DNA of 64,000 nt, from positions 1 through 64,000 of the forward strand of contig MABD01000011.1 of the NCBI GenBank assembly GCA_002162955.1, written 5' to 3'. Below the pieces are notes generated by a model. It was not told the DNA's origin. It did not search any database and saw only the letters and a program-made list of their open reading frames with translations. Below, piece by piece: positions 46,801-56,400 of this stretch (positions within the stretch are counted from its first letter, which is position 1; each line of letters opens with the position of its first letter). The DNA comes from Gammaproteobacteria bacterium 45_16_T64 (GTDB taxonomy: Bacteria; Pseudomonadota; Gammaproteobacteria; Pseudomonadales; Ketobacteraceae). The position numbers and the translations under genes were made by a program.

Positions 46801-49800
46801 TTAACAATGTTACCAAAAGCCCAGATGAGCTTTAATTATCTTGGGCAGCTTGATCAAGTGCTTGAAGAGAAGGCGTTGATTAGTCGTGCAGAAGAGTCGG
46901 TCGGTGAGGAGATATCTCAGGCGAGCGAGCGAGGGTATCTGCTAGAAGTAAGCGGACGAATTCAAGGTGGAAAATTGCTAATGACGTGGCGATATAGCAC
47001 CGCCGCGCATCACGCGAAGACTATTCAGCATATTGCCCAGGAATATCTAGCAAACCTACGAAATGTTGTTGAGCATTGCGGTAACCCTGAGAATGGAGCG
47101 TATACTCCGAGTGATTTCCCACTTGCTAACTTATCGCAGTCACAACTGTATGACTTGGTTCCGGAAACACAAGGAATAGAGGCGATTTATCCGCTATCTC
47201 CAGTGCAAGAGGGCATGTTGTTCCATAGTTTGTATGAGCCTGATTCTTGGGTTTACTTCGACCAGGTGGACGTAAGTTTGGGCGGGGTTGTTGACGAGGA
47301 TGTCTTATTTGAAGCGTGGCGACAGGTTATCGCTAGGCACCAAATTTTGCGTACCGGTTTTATATGGGATGGTGTGGATCAACCTTTACAAGTGGTTCAT
47401 GAATCCATTGATCTATCTATTACCAAATATGATTGGAGCAGTTTCTCAGCAGAGGAAGCGAAAGCAAAGCTCGAACGGTATTTGATTGATGACAGAAATC
47501 TAGGGTTTAATTTTAAGCAGCCAGGTATTTTACGAATAACCTGGGTTTCTATGCCTGGTGATCGTTACCAATTGATATGGAGTTTCCACCATATCTTGTT
47601 AGATGGTTGGTCTATGCCGGTTGTATTTAGTGAGCTGTTTTCAATTTACGAAGCGTTATCTGAAAGCTCAACGATCATGCTGAATAGCCCGCCGAAATAT
47701 CAGGCATTTATTGAGTGGCAACAAGCACAAGATAATACTGAGAGTCAACGTTTTTGGACGGAATACCTTAAAGGCTTTAGTGCGCCAACACCGATTACTG
47801 TTAAGAATTCCCCGGCAGTTGTTGCTCAGAAAGAACTGGGTGACAGTGGCGGAGCTGATCGATATCGGGAGATGGAAATCAGTATTCGAGACGAAAAATT
47901 GGATGTTTTGCAGAAACTGGCAAAACAGCATCGCCTGACGTTGAATCACATTTTACAGGGTGTGTGGGGTATTCTACTCAATCGCTACAGTGGAGAGGAT
48001 TCGGTCTTATTTGGAACTACGGTTTCCGGGCGTCCTGCAGAATTGCCCGGTGTTGAGCAAATGGTAGGGTGTTTTATTAATACCTTACCGCTTCGGTTGT
48101 GGATTGATAATGAACAACCGTTTATCGATTGGTTGCAAGCATCGCAAGAAAAACAGGTGGAGATTAAACACTTTGAATCTAGCTCGTTAGTTGATGTACA
48201 GCGGTGCAGTCAAGTGCCAAGCAAAGAAGCATTGTTTGAATCTATTCTAGTGTTTGAGAATTATCCGATAGATGATTCGCTCGAAAGTTCACAAGAATCA
48301 ATGCAAATCGGTAGTGTTGAAGCGTTTCAGCAAACGAACTTTCCATTAACGTTTATATGTATTCCAGGCAAGGAACTAGTGCTGCGTTTTTCTTATGATA
48401 GTTATCTGTTCGAAGAAGATACTATCGACAGAATGTTGAAGCATGTTGATACCTTGCTTACTGCTGTTGCCCATGATGCGGATACACCCGTAGGTAAATT
48501 GCCGCTCATCTCGGATATTGAAGCGAGTCAGGTAACCAGTCAATGGAATCAGACGTTCACTAAGTTACCCAATGAGCAGACTATTGGGCAGCTGTTTGAG
48601 CAGCAGGTGATACTTCACGGCGATCGTCTTGCCTGCAGATTTGATGGTGTTGATACAACTTATTTAGAGTTGAATCAGCTAGCGAACCAGTTGGCAAATC
48701 AACTGGTAGCGCAGGGTATCGATATAGACCAGCCGATCGCGATTTGTTTAGATCGCTCTCGGGAAATGTTGGTGGGGATTTTGGCGATACTTAAGATCGG
48801 TTGTGCATATATGCCTATTGATCCTTCCTATCCCAAAGATCGAATCGCCTATATGGTTGAAAATTCCCAGACACCGGCATTGATCACAAATAATTCTCAT
48901 GTAGAACGGTTTACATTTCTCACAACGAGGGAGCGGGATTCTGTACCACAATTAGTTAATTTGGATACGGCTGTAGAAATAAGTGATCGTCCTACGTCTT
49001 TTGCTGATTTACGACCTACAAAGGGCGCTGATGGCACAGGAATTATTATTTATACATCAGGTTCGACAGGCAAACCTAAAGGTGTGTGTGTTTCCCAGTT
49101 AGCTGTTGAACGAATGGTGCTAAATACTAATTATATGCAATTTGACCCATCCTACCGGTTTGGCCATGGGTCCAACGTATCCTTTGATGCTGTCTCCTTC
49201 GAATTTTGGGGAGCGCTACTGAATGGAGCATCATTGATAGGTATCGATAAAGATACGATGCTAACTCCGCAACGCTTTGCTGACTTTATTAAAGCAGAAA
49301 AAATTAACGTTCAGTTTATTACAACGGCACTGTTCAACGTGATGTCCAAACAAGTACCTGAAGCCTTTGATGGATTACAGTATGTGTTGTTTGGAGGAGA
49401 AGCTTGTGATCCTAATCAGGTCGCTGCGATAGCTGCTAGGAAGAGTGGACCAGAACATTTACTTCATATGTATGGTCCCTCTGAGAATGCGACTTACTCA
49501 ACATATTATGAAGTGGAAAGTGTGCTGCCAGGGGCAGGGACGGTCCCGATAGGTTACCCCGTATCAAACAGTACAATTTATATTCTCGATGGGAATCGTC
49601 AGCCGGTGCCGATTGGTGTACCGGGTGAAATCTATGTGGGAGGCGTCGGTATTGCCACAGGTTATCTTTATCGACCTGAACTCACCGCTGAGGTGTTTAT
49701 GGATGACCCTTATTGCCATCAAATGAATTCACGCATGTATAAAACGGGAGATCTGGGCAGGCTGCTTTCCAATGGTGCAATGGAAATACTTGGACGAATT

Positions 49801-50433
49801 GATGATCAAGTTAAGATTCGTGGTTTCAGGATTGAATTGGGTGAAATAGAAACAGCGGTGAATCAATTGCCATCCATTGCGGATGCGGTTGTGGTCGTTC
49901 GAGAGGATCAGCCAGGGAACAAACAGTTAGTTGCTTATTGTGTTTTGAGTGATTCCAGTGATGGAGATTTAACACAATTGCGTGGTGCACTCAAACAACG
50001 TTTACCTGATTACATGGTGCCGGCAGCACTTGTTGTTGTTGATCAATTACCAATAACACCCAACGGAAAAGTAGATAAAAAATCGCTACCAACGCCTAGT
50101 GCAGATGCTTATCAGATATCTGAATATGTTGCCGCGCGTAATGATGTGGAGCAGGCGTTAGTAGACATTTGGCAAGAAGTACTGTCGTTACCCCAAATAG
50201 GTGTTCACGACGACTTCTTTGATCTTGGAGGACATTCGTTATTGGTCACCAAGGTGTCATCAAGAATAAAAGAAAAGCTCACCGTAGAACTTCCACTTCG
50301 AACCTTGTTCGAAGTTCCGACGATTACTGCTTTGGCAGAAATTATTGGAGCCGTTCAGTGGCAAAATAAGCCGATGGATGAAAGTGTAGAAGAAGAGTGG
50401 GATGACGAAGAATTTGAGGAAGGTACGTTATGA
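37858..50433 (+). CDS. NRPS B: C-A-PCP-E-C-A-PCP-E-C-A-PCP
   Basis: A 4191-residue trimodular synthetase. Approximate domains: C 45-480 (H182 HHIVADG); A1 500-1005; PCP GGDSI S1050; E 1095-1540 (H1238 HHLVVDGVSWR, DLEGHGRE, RTFGWFTS); C 1555-1990 (H1712 HHVVLDG); A2 2010-2535; PCP GGDSI S2581; E 2625-3075 (H2771, HHLVIDVFSWR); C 3090-3520 (H3244 HHILLDG); A3 3545-4080; PCP GGHSL S4127; acidic tail ending FEEGTL. Hand-read codes: A1 D-A-L-W-L-G-G-T-F-K (Val-like), A2 D-A-F-F-M-G-V-T-F-K (Val/Ile-like), A3 D-A-F-F-L-G-M-T-Y-K (aliphatic). E domains should give D-configured residues in modules 3 and 4; the PCPs before them carry the GGDS form, as usual for epimerising modules. The second E domain has an odd motif. 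The stop overlaps the NRPS C start (ATGA), so the two are translationally coupled. Confidence 0.95.
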   Translation: MSDKQLLKRLASLSPEKRELLLKQLQQKKSKSAQPRIDSIQRYPREDNRLPMSYAQQRLWFLEQLQSGTSSYNISAALKLKGNLDIEALRLAFEEIVVRHEALRTTFIAEDGQGRQVIMEPQRWELPTISLEPLTTEEQDDVIKTRFIGDAQTSFDLVNGPLLRTRLIRLAQDGYVLIVTMHHIVADGWSMGVLIKELAALYEAFAQDQSSPLEPLKIQYGDFSQWQREWLSGDRLNKQLSYWKEHLVDVPVLALPTDFSRPPIQTYDGANSLFVIDKDTTASLNALCKAQGVTLFMTLLASLQVLLHRYSGQDDICVGTPIANRVRPELEGLIGCFVNTLAIRNDLSGNPTFTSLLSQVQKNLTGAYDHQDIPFERLVDELGVAREMSHTPLFQVMFVLQNAAPTNSLALKGVNIELMPEESNTAKFDLTLNLREEDGCIVGDWEYRTDLFEPRTIERMKSHFMEVLRSVVNEPSRNIDEISLLAADEKQMLLEQWNDTAREYERDSNIATVFSKQVALFGDNNAVSFGERSVTYKQLNNFANEIAQKLIEKNVRATQRVGICSERSIELLASILGILKVGAAYVPLDPSYPQDRLHFMLEDSSADIVIVQQHLREQMPVKDSQVLLIESFAQESEKLWPEVLVHVDAEDPAYVMYTSGSTGKPKGIEVVQRNVIRLVRNTDFMTLNSDVIFLQYAPISFDAATLEIWGPLLNGGCLAVAPAGQLNPEEIGAVIQQHSVNAAWLTAALFHFIAEYHVDQFAGVTQLLAGGDVLSPALVRKVLDRFDDVCLINGYGPTENTTFTCCYPMHHPSQVRQTVPIGRPIANTRIYILDSALSPVPVGVPGELYTSGDGVANGYLNRDDLTNEVFLPNPFDKGGDPVMYKTGDLVRYCSDSSVEYLGRIDQQVKIRGYRIELGEIEDAISQINTTREVAVIAREDTPGVKKLAAYIVPQEGFEPKASELRTELKSSLPEYMVPSFFVMMERFPVTANGKLDRKALPKPEAEASISSDSVPPRNDKEESLASIWRDVLSIDNVGVFDNFFELGGDSILSIQIISRAKLTGLHLTTKQVFENQTIAELAVVASEVEAPIMAEQGVVVGDVPLSPIEQWFFDHEFTEESHWNQSVLLDLKPEFVHTESQIAEAMAAVVLHHDALRLRFERIDGMIRQFHQPGTDGYAHFALHDVDLTRCDSDRLREEIAAEANGIQSSLNLSKGPLLAVGIFRLPEGQRKMLLVVHHLVVDGVSWRILLDDISAALVAVSDKKTVNFAPKTTSYQQWVEALAEYANGSLADSETEYWKAQVKDSKPLLPIDNPSGSKAVANTKVHQVTLPSGLTSSLLRDVSQAYKTEINDILLTALAKTISDWSGHSEVLIDLEGHGRESFNDRIDLSRTFGWFTSVYPVRLGIEAGLPLASNIKRIKEQLREIPNKGFGFGALKTLSNDAELRGVLSDAPKADIVFNYLGQFDSMLENSPWFALASDDKGSEHSADGDEPHLLSVNCHIVDGCLQIDWIFSDDIYRNETIESIANNYLFNLTQIIEHCLDDAAYGYTPSDFPLADLDQPEVDRLFATESGIESAYPLSPMQEGMLFHSLFDTGSGVYFEQLSVEVIGGVDREVLQKSWAYVLNRHPVLRSAFLWDDLDSPLQVVYKAFDAEISDFDWTDLDADKVEHRLELWLEQDRNRGFDFSKPGLSRLAWIDLPNNKSRLVWSFHHVVLDGWSLPLVMGEVFQVYAAFAQGQQPQLGLPGRYEDFIGWLKDFDKADALQFWKNYLHGFEAPTPLAGKKVGTEKEVYFDRELTFSEDFTSKLQQYARDQHITLNTVIQAGWGVLLSRYSGEEDVVFGTTVSGRPADLTGVENIVGLFINTLPLRMRITDATCIGPLLQKMQDEQLDLRRFEATPLVDIHHNSEVPGDQSLFDSILVFENYPVGDAVKSGDQLLDIGHVTSIEHTNFPLTLIVEPASSLGLKISYDASMFEGAFIDRMLCHLEVIIRGALEQPDVPLVRMPLLSEEEKQKTLIEWNPEPAPYPKDKCLHELFEQQVLAAPEAKAIIFGSRELTYSELNANANKLARVLIAKGVKSESFVAIALDRSVEMVIAILATLKAGGAYVPLDPAYPEERLAFMLEDTQAPVLVTRAEYQAVLKPITDTIDMSLNTVLVDEDADYINEQFDSNLDQPIFGDAKRLVYVVYTSGSTGKPKGVVCHQLAVNRLVLESNYVSIRPKDQVAHLSNVSFDASTFEIWGALLNGATLVGYTKDMLLTPEEFVAEVDRTGTNIMFITTALFNVFAINYPHVFEKIKYLMFGGEACDPQQVRKIAQHHKPEHFLHVYGPSENTTFSTWYEINDVPEGALTVPIGRSLSGSTAYILDSRMQPVPVGVAGEIYVGGDGLANEYLNDIEKTNAAFIPGAFAWEGDSRLYKTGDLAKFTEAGYIEILGRADDQVKIRGFRIELGEVEASLTQLPEVIEAVVVVREDVPGQKRLVAYVIGEAGLDATRVRKETSKHLPKHMMPSSFVVMDEFPLTQNGKVNKRALPEPSADDQPKQEYVAARNHNESVLVAIWEQVLKADTVGIYDNFFELGGDSILSIQIISRAKREGLHLTAKQVFESQTIAELAEVAKDLGALIIAEQGLVEGEAVLTPVQQWFFQQQLADAHHFNQSVMFSVDATVENQQLQEAWEGVLLQHDALRLLYSQAPAGEWVQSFRPSEHIESLLDQVYEVVDLSQLPSGAQTEQLEALAAQVQAEMNLSRGPLIKVIVFNLGAEQDSRMFVVVHHLVIDVFSWRVILEDLQTALSQCMEGQSVALGDKTTSFQQWGQALSEFAQSDAVTQDAEYWREKRLVSVAEVPRDSNGLNTVASVQSIEMSLTEDETQQLLTKAPQCYRTEINELLLAAFGQTISNWTENDTVLVDLEGHGREHIADNVDISRTVGWFTSIFPLILDGVGSGDTGETIKSVKEQLRAMPRKGLGYGVLRYLSDNGDLVNDLTMLPKAQMSFNYLGQLDQVLEEKALISRAEESVGEEISQASERGYLLEVSGRIQGGKLLMTWRYSTAAHHAKTIQHIAQEYLANLRNVVEHCGNPENGAYTPSDFPLANLSQSQLYDLVPETQGIEAIYPLSPVQEGMLFHSLYEPDSWVYFDQVDVSLGGVVDEDVLFEAWRQVIARHQILRTGFIWDGVDQPLQVVHESIDLSITKYDWSSFSAEEAKAKLERYLIDDRNLGFNFKQPGILRITWVSMPGDRYQLIWSFHHILLDGWSMPVVFSELFSIYEALSESSTIMLNSPPKYQAFIEWQQAQDNTESQRFWTEYLKGFSAPTPITVKNSPAVVAQKELGDSGGADRYREMEISIRDEKLDVLQKLAKQHRLTLNHILQGVWGILLNRYSGEDSVLFGTTVSGRPAELPGVEQMVGCFINTLPLRLWIDNEQPFIDWLQASQEKQVEIKHFESSSLVDVQRCSQVPSKEALFESILVFENYPIDDSLESSQESMQIGSVEAFQQTNFPLTFICIPGKELVLRFSYDSYLFEEDTIDRMLKHVDTLLTAVAHDADTPVGKLPLISDIEASQVTSQWNQTFTKLPNEQTIGQLFEQQVILHGDRLACRFDGVDTTYLELNQLANQLANQLVAQGIDIDQPIAICLDRSREMLVGILAILKIGCAYMPIDPSYPKDRIAYMVENSQTPALITNNSHVERFTFLTTRERDSVPQLVNLDTAVEISDRPTSFADLRPTKGADGTGIIIYTSGSTGKPKGVCVSQLAVERMVLNTNYMQFDPSYRFGHGSNVSFDAVSFEFWGALLNGASLIGIDKDTMLTPQRFADFIKAEKINVQFITTALFNVMSKQVPEAFDGLQYVLFGGEACDPNQVAAIAARKSGPEHLLHMYGPSENATYSTYYEVESVLPGAGTVPIGYPVSNSTIYILDGNRQPVPIGVPGEIYVGGVGIATGYLYRPELTAEVFMDDPYCHQMNSRMYKTGDLGRLLSNGAMEILGRIDDQVKIRGFRIELGEIETAVNQLPSIADAVVVVREDQPGNKQLVAYCVLSDSSDGDLTQLRGALKQRLPDYMVPAALVVVDQLPITPNGKVDKKSLPTPSADAYQISEYVAARNDVEQALVDIWQEVLSLPQIGVHDDFFDLGGHSLLVTKVSSRIKEKLTVELPLRTLFEVPTITALAEIIGAVQWQNKPMDESVEEEWDDEEFEEGTL

Positions 50434-53400
50434 CGGTTTTTGAATTAATGTCCAAGCTTGGTGCTGCAGGTATCAAACTTTGGTTGGAAGACGGTCAGCT
50501 AAAGTTTAAAGCGCCAAAAGGCGCTTTAACAAAAGAACTTAAGGGACACTTGGTCGCGAAGAAAGACGATGTCATTGAGTTCTTAAGTGCGACTCGGGTA
50601 GGGGATGATGCAGCTGAAGAGACAATCCCTAAGGCGGATCGAAGTAAACTTTTGCCGCTATCCTATTCGCAACAGCGTATGTGGTTTATTGAACAGCTCA
50701 TGCCGGCTAATAGTACATTTCATATACCTGCGGTATTGGTGCTGAAAGGGGTGCTGGATAAAGAGGCGTTACGAAAGTCTTTTGAATTGCTTGTTGCACG
50801 TCATGAGTCACTCAGGACGGTGTTTGAAACAAAAGGTGAAGAAGCCATTCAGGTCATTAATGAGGTATCTGATTTTCGTCTGCCCTATACAGACTTGACA
50901 GATGTTCCTGTTGGTGACCGTGATGCGCAAGCGAAAGCTATTGCAGAGAACGATATACGGACGGGGTTTAGCTTAACGAATGGGCCCTTGATCAGGGCGC
51001 AAGTATTAAAGCTGGACGATAATCGCCATGGCTTGATAGTGGTGATGCATCATATCGTTTCTGATGGCTGGTCAATGGAAATTTTTGTAAAAGAGATGGC
51101 CCTTCTCTATGCAGCAACAAGAAAAGGTGAAGTGTCGCCCTTACCTGAGTTAAACATTCAGTATGCAGATTTCGCTCAATGGCAGCGAAATTGGTTAACG
51201 GGTGATTTACTCGATGCTCAGTTGGGGTATTGGAAAAAACAACTGGCGAATGCACCAGAGCAGCTAGTTTTACCATACGATAGAGCGCGCCCGGCATTAA
51301 AAACGAATAATGGCTCTAATCTGGATTTTGGGTTGTCTGGTGAATTACTTGGGGCTTTACGAAAGGTCGCTAGAGAGCTTGACGTTACGCTGTATGTACT
51401 GCTTTTAGCAGCATATAAGGTCGTGTTAGCGAAATGGTCAGGTCAGCCTGATCTGTGTGTAGGGATGCCGGTGGCCGGCCGAAATGAAGGCCAAGTACAA
51501 TCGCTAATTGGTTTTTTTATTAACACGTTGGTTGTTAGAACGCACCAGGAAGACAACCCATCGTTGAAGCAATTCATCGCTCAGGTTCGAGAGCAAGTGC
51601 TGGGGGCACAAGCACATCAGGATGTACCTTTAGAAGCTATTGTTGAAACGCTAAATATTCCTCGGAATTTATCATTTTCCCCATTGTATCAGGTGGCATT
51701 TTCGTTAACGAGTGGTACTGAACAGGCGCAGACAAAAGCAGTGGGTGGTTTAGAGATCGAACCATTTGATGTTGATCTAGTGGCTGCTCGTCAAGATATC
51801 ACCATGATGTTAGTGGATAAAGGCGAAGAGCTGTCGGGAATGATTGAGTACAATGTAGATCTGTTTGATAGTTCTACAATTCAACATTTCTCTGAACATT
51901 ATAGGCAAGTGCTCTCGCAGATTGCGAATAATATTGACAAGTCGATAGCATCGGTTGAGTTGATTTCGCAGGCGGCGTTGCACAAAATGTTGGGTGACAC
52001 CGATGGAATTGAAGGTGTTTTTCCACTGACTCAGATGCAGCGCGATTTTGTATTGGACAGCGTTCGTGATAGTGGCACGGTAAGAAACACAGTCGGTTAC
52101 AGGGTCGAGTTACCATTTTCTGTCGATGCAAATAAATGGGAAGCTGCTGTTAACAAAGTAGCAGCAGAGCAACCAAGCCATCGAGTTAGGTTTGTTGAGA
52201 GTATGGTTCCCTGGTTGGAACCTATTTATCAAACGGTATTAAAAGAATGTAAGATTAGCGTTGAATATGTCGATCTGGCGAATGTGGGTATAGACACTGA
52301 GAATGACCAGGCTATTCTCGATTGGTTGACAGAAACGGCCTTAGTTCCTTGGGATGTATTGGGAGGTATGCTCCACAAGCATTGGTTAGTTAAGGTTGCG
52401 GATAATCGATACTTCGCCTTGTCAGCTTGGCATCATGCATTGACCGACGGTGTGTCGGAGTTCGTTCGGGTGAAACAAACTGTTGCTGCATATTTCGGTA
52501 ATGACACGGCTCCACAGACAACCGCTTTGTTTGGTCAGCGAATTCAAGATCGGCGTTTGATTAGTGATACTTCACAAATGCACCAATTTTGGCAATCGCA
52601 ATTGCAGAATGTAGAAACCTTAGGGTATCGCAGCAAAAATCCTGGTGAATTGAATGTTAATAGAATTGTGTTGGAAGGTGACAAGAACGCGGCGATAACC
52701 GAATGGTGTGAGAAGAATGAGGTATCTTTCGTAAATTTATTGAGAACGCTTTTTGCGTTGTCAGTGCGTAATTGTTATCACCAGGCCGATGATGTTGCAT
52801 TGATTGAAGCGGTCGCTGCGAGAAATGAAAATGAGCGGGAATCTATCGGGTGCTATTTTCAATTTACACCTGCTCTATTTTTGGGCTCGGATTGTGATTC
52901 AACAGGGTCAATTGTCGATCTACTAAACAGTCATCGGGCTTGGCGAAAACAGTTGAATAACAATGTCCATCTATCTTTTTCTGCGAGGGGGCGTCTGTTA
53001 AGCCCAGAAGGATTGGAGTTTCAATTCAATTTTCGTACTCCTGAAGCCTCTCAGGGCTTTGAGGTGGAAGGGCAGCGTTGCTATCTTCAGGCTATTCAAC
53101 CCGACAACCCTGGGATGGTGAAATTACTTGTCTCCCCTGGAGAAGAGTCAGTTGAATTGCGCCTTAGTTATTATGATAAGGAGTTCGATGGTTTTGATTT
53201 GTGCCAGCGCATAGTTTCCGTTATTGATCAGATTGTCGCTGGAGAAGATCAGCTCCAGGCATTTAATTGGTTAACTGTAGAAGAAAAACAGAATCAACTT
53301 GTGCAGTGGCAGGGGGATGCCTACCCGATTGAAGATCATACCGTTTTAGACCTGATTAGGACGCAAGTTACTGCGACTCCAGACGCTATTGCAGTTGTAT

Positions 53401-56400
53401 GTGGCGAGGCGTCATTGAGCTATCGGTCTCTTGATCAGAGAAGTAATCAGGTTGCGAGGTTATTACACAGTAAAGGTGTTAAAGAAGGGGGGCGGGTTGC
53501 AATTTGTGTTGACCGCTCTATCGAAATCCCTGTATTTATTTTAGCAGTACTTAAATTGGGCGCAGCTTATGTGCCGATGGACCCTGCTTACCCTGCTGAA
53601 CGGTTGTCTTTTATCGCGAAGGATTCCGGTGCTAGCTTGCTGCTTACCGAGCCGGGTGTGCTTGATAAGTTTGATGATCCTTCTGTGTTGCAGGACCAAA
53701 TTCCTGTTGTGTTGCGCGCCGATGCAATTGAAGCAAGCGGGGTTCTAGACAGTAGTCCGTTAGCTCACCGAGTCACAGCAGATAAATCTATATATATTAT
53801 CTATACCTCTGGTTCGACAGGGCAACCTAAAGGAGCTGAGCTGCGTCATAGTGGTGAGGTTAACCTTCTGCAATGGTACGGAGAAACGTTAGGCTTGTCT
53901 GCGAATGATCGGGTCTTACTGACCAGTGCTATAGGTTTCGATTTAACACAAAAGAATATCTTTGCTGCCTTTACAGTGGGTGGGACATTAGTGATCCCCG
54001 AAACAGAGGAATATGATCCTGAGGTTATTGCGTCTCTTATCGAAAAAGAGAAAGTGACGATTGTTAATTGTGCCCCCAGTGCTTTCTATCCGGTCGCTGC
54101 ATTAACCCAGCATAGCGGGTATCCATTTCCATCACTTCGTCATTTGGTATTGGGAGGAGAGCCCATTCAAATAGATTTATTGAATGATTGGCTAGCTTCG
54201 AAACAGTGTGTCTGTGCGCTTACGAATAGTTATGGTCCAACCGAGTGCACTGATGTTGTTGCCTCTCACCAGATAACTAACAGCGAATTGCAAGCAAACA
54301 TATCCTCTTTTACCGAATTGCCGATAGGCGTTGCGGTGAATAATAGTCAACTATATGTTACAAACAGACGTGGTGGCTTGGTGCCAACGGGGGTTGCGGG
54401 TGAGCTGTGTATTGCTGGTGTTGGTGTGGGTAATGGGTATTTAAACCAGCCTGAGCTAAGTCAGCAGGTGTTTGTCGATAATCCATATGGAGATGGAAAG
54501 TGGTACCACACGGGTGATTTGGTTCGATACAACGCTGAAGGGCAATTGGTTTACGTGGGCCGTAAGGATTTCCAGGTCAAGTTGCGTGGTCTACGTATTG
54601 AGCCAGGCGAAATTGATACATTGATCCAAGCTGAAGATGGGGTAGGCGATAGTTTAACGTTAGTAAGAGACGATATACTGGTATCTTACATAGTAACGAC
54701 CAAAACTGTCGACATCACTATCCTTAAAGCGACATTGAAATCGCAGTTACCAGATTTTATGGTGCCCAGTGTGCTAACTGAGTTGCCTGCTTGGCCGCTG
54801 ACGCCGAATGGGAAAATTGATCGCAAAGCGTTACCTGACCCCGATATTCGACGGGTTGATGGCGACTTTATTGCTCCACGAAATGACAGTGAAGAGTTAA
54901 TTGCGGGTATTTGGTGCCAAGTATTAGGTACTTCTCAAGTAAGCATTAATGCTGATTTCTTTTCTATTGGTGGCCACTCGTTGCTGGCGACACAGGTTGT
55001 TGCACGTATAAGGCAGGGGTTTGGAATAGAATTATCTGTTCGCGCGTTATTTGAAAATCCAACTATAGAGTTGTTGGTGAGTGTTATTGAAGTTGCTGCG
55101 GCATCAGGCCACATTATTACTGCACCTCCGATCAAAGCGCTAGATGCACCAAATCGTGAAGTATTGTCATTTGCTCAGCATCGACTTTGGTTTATTGATC
55201 AGTTGAATCAAGGCAGCAGTGAATACAACATGCCTACTGCTATGCGATTAAAGGGGCCGTTGCAGAGTGCTGTTCTCGATTCTGTATTTGCTGAGATTGT
55301 GCGTAGACATGAAGTGCTACGTACCAATTTTGGTGCTGATGATGGCGAGCCCACACTGATAGTGCATGAATCTACACCCTGGAAGACGAATATTGTCGAT
55401 CTCTCTCATGTGGGTGATCTGCAACGTGAAGATGAAATCAGAACCCACGTCGATCAGGATGCTAATAGTCCGTTTACGATGGCTGATGATCGGTTGATTA
55501 CCAGTAAACTGCTTCGCCTAGCCGATGACGACCATGTGTTGTTGTTGAATATGCACCATATTATTTCCGATGGTTGGTCTATTGGCGTTTTGGTACAGGA
55601 AATTAAAGCGCTATATGAAGCATTTATTGTTGGTAAACCGTCACCGTTACCTGAGCTGGAGATTCAATATTCCGATTACTCCGTTTGGCAACGAAATTGG
55701 CTGCAGGGCAAAGCGCTAGAGAATTTACAAAAATACTGGTTGGAAACTTTAGGTGACGCGCCTGATGTGCTGCGTATCCCTACGGACCGCCCTCGACCCA
55801 AAGTGCAAACCTTCAACGGTGCACATTTCCCCCTTGAATTAGGTCAAGGGCTTACTGGCAAATTGAATGCTTTTTGTGAACAACAAGAATTCACACCCTT
55901 TATGGTGCTGATGGGGGCATATCAAATACTGCTGTCTAGGTACTGTAATCAAAATGATATCTGTATCGGTATTCCTATTGCGGGTCGTAACCGATCAGAA
56001 ATAGAGGGGTTAATTGGTTTCTTTATTAATGGATTGGTTATCCGTACCAAACTTGATGGTAACCCCAGTATTGTCGATTATCTCGAACGTGTAAAAGAAG
56101 CGTCGTTGGGTGCCTATTCTCATCAAGATATGCCTGCTGATTTGCTTGCGGATGCTATGAAACTAGATCGTAGCGCTGAGCATGCTCCAGGAGCGCAGGT
56201 AGGTTTTGCGTTACAAAACACACCACAAGAAGCCATAGGTACTCGGGTCGCTGATATAGAATTGACTCCGATTGTTCGAGAGCACAAAACCGCTAAATAT
56301 GAATTCTCGTTAATCTTACAAGAAAATGATAGCAATCTTGGTGGGGTTGTTGAATTCAACACGGATTTATTTGATGCGTCGACGATTGAGAAAATGATGA

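Noticed and set aside
37858-50433. Recent module duplication in NRPS B
   Set aside because: The PCP-E segments are nearly identical in protein, but codons differ at most synonymous positions, so the duplication is old.
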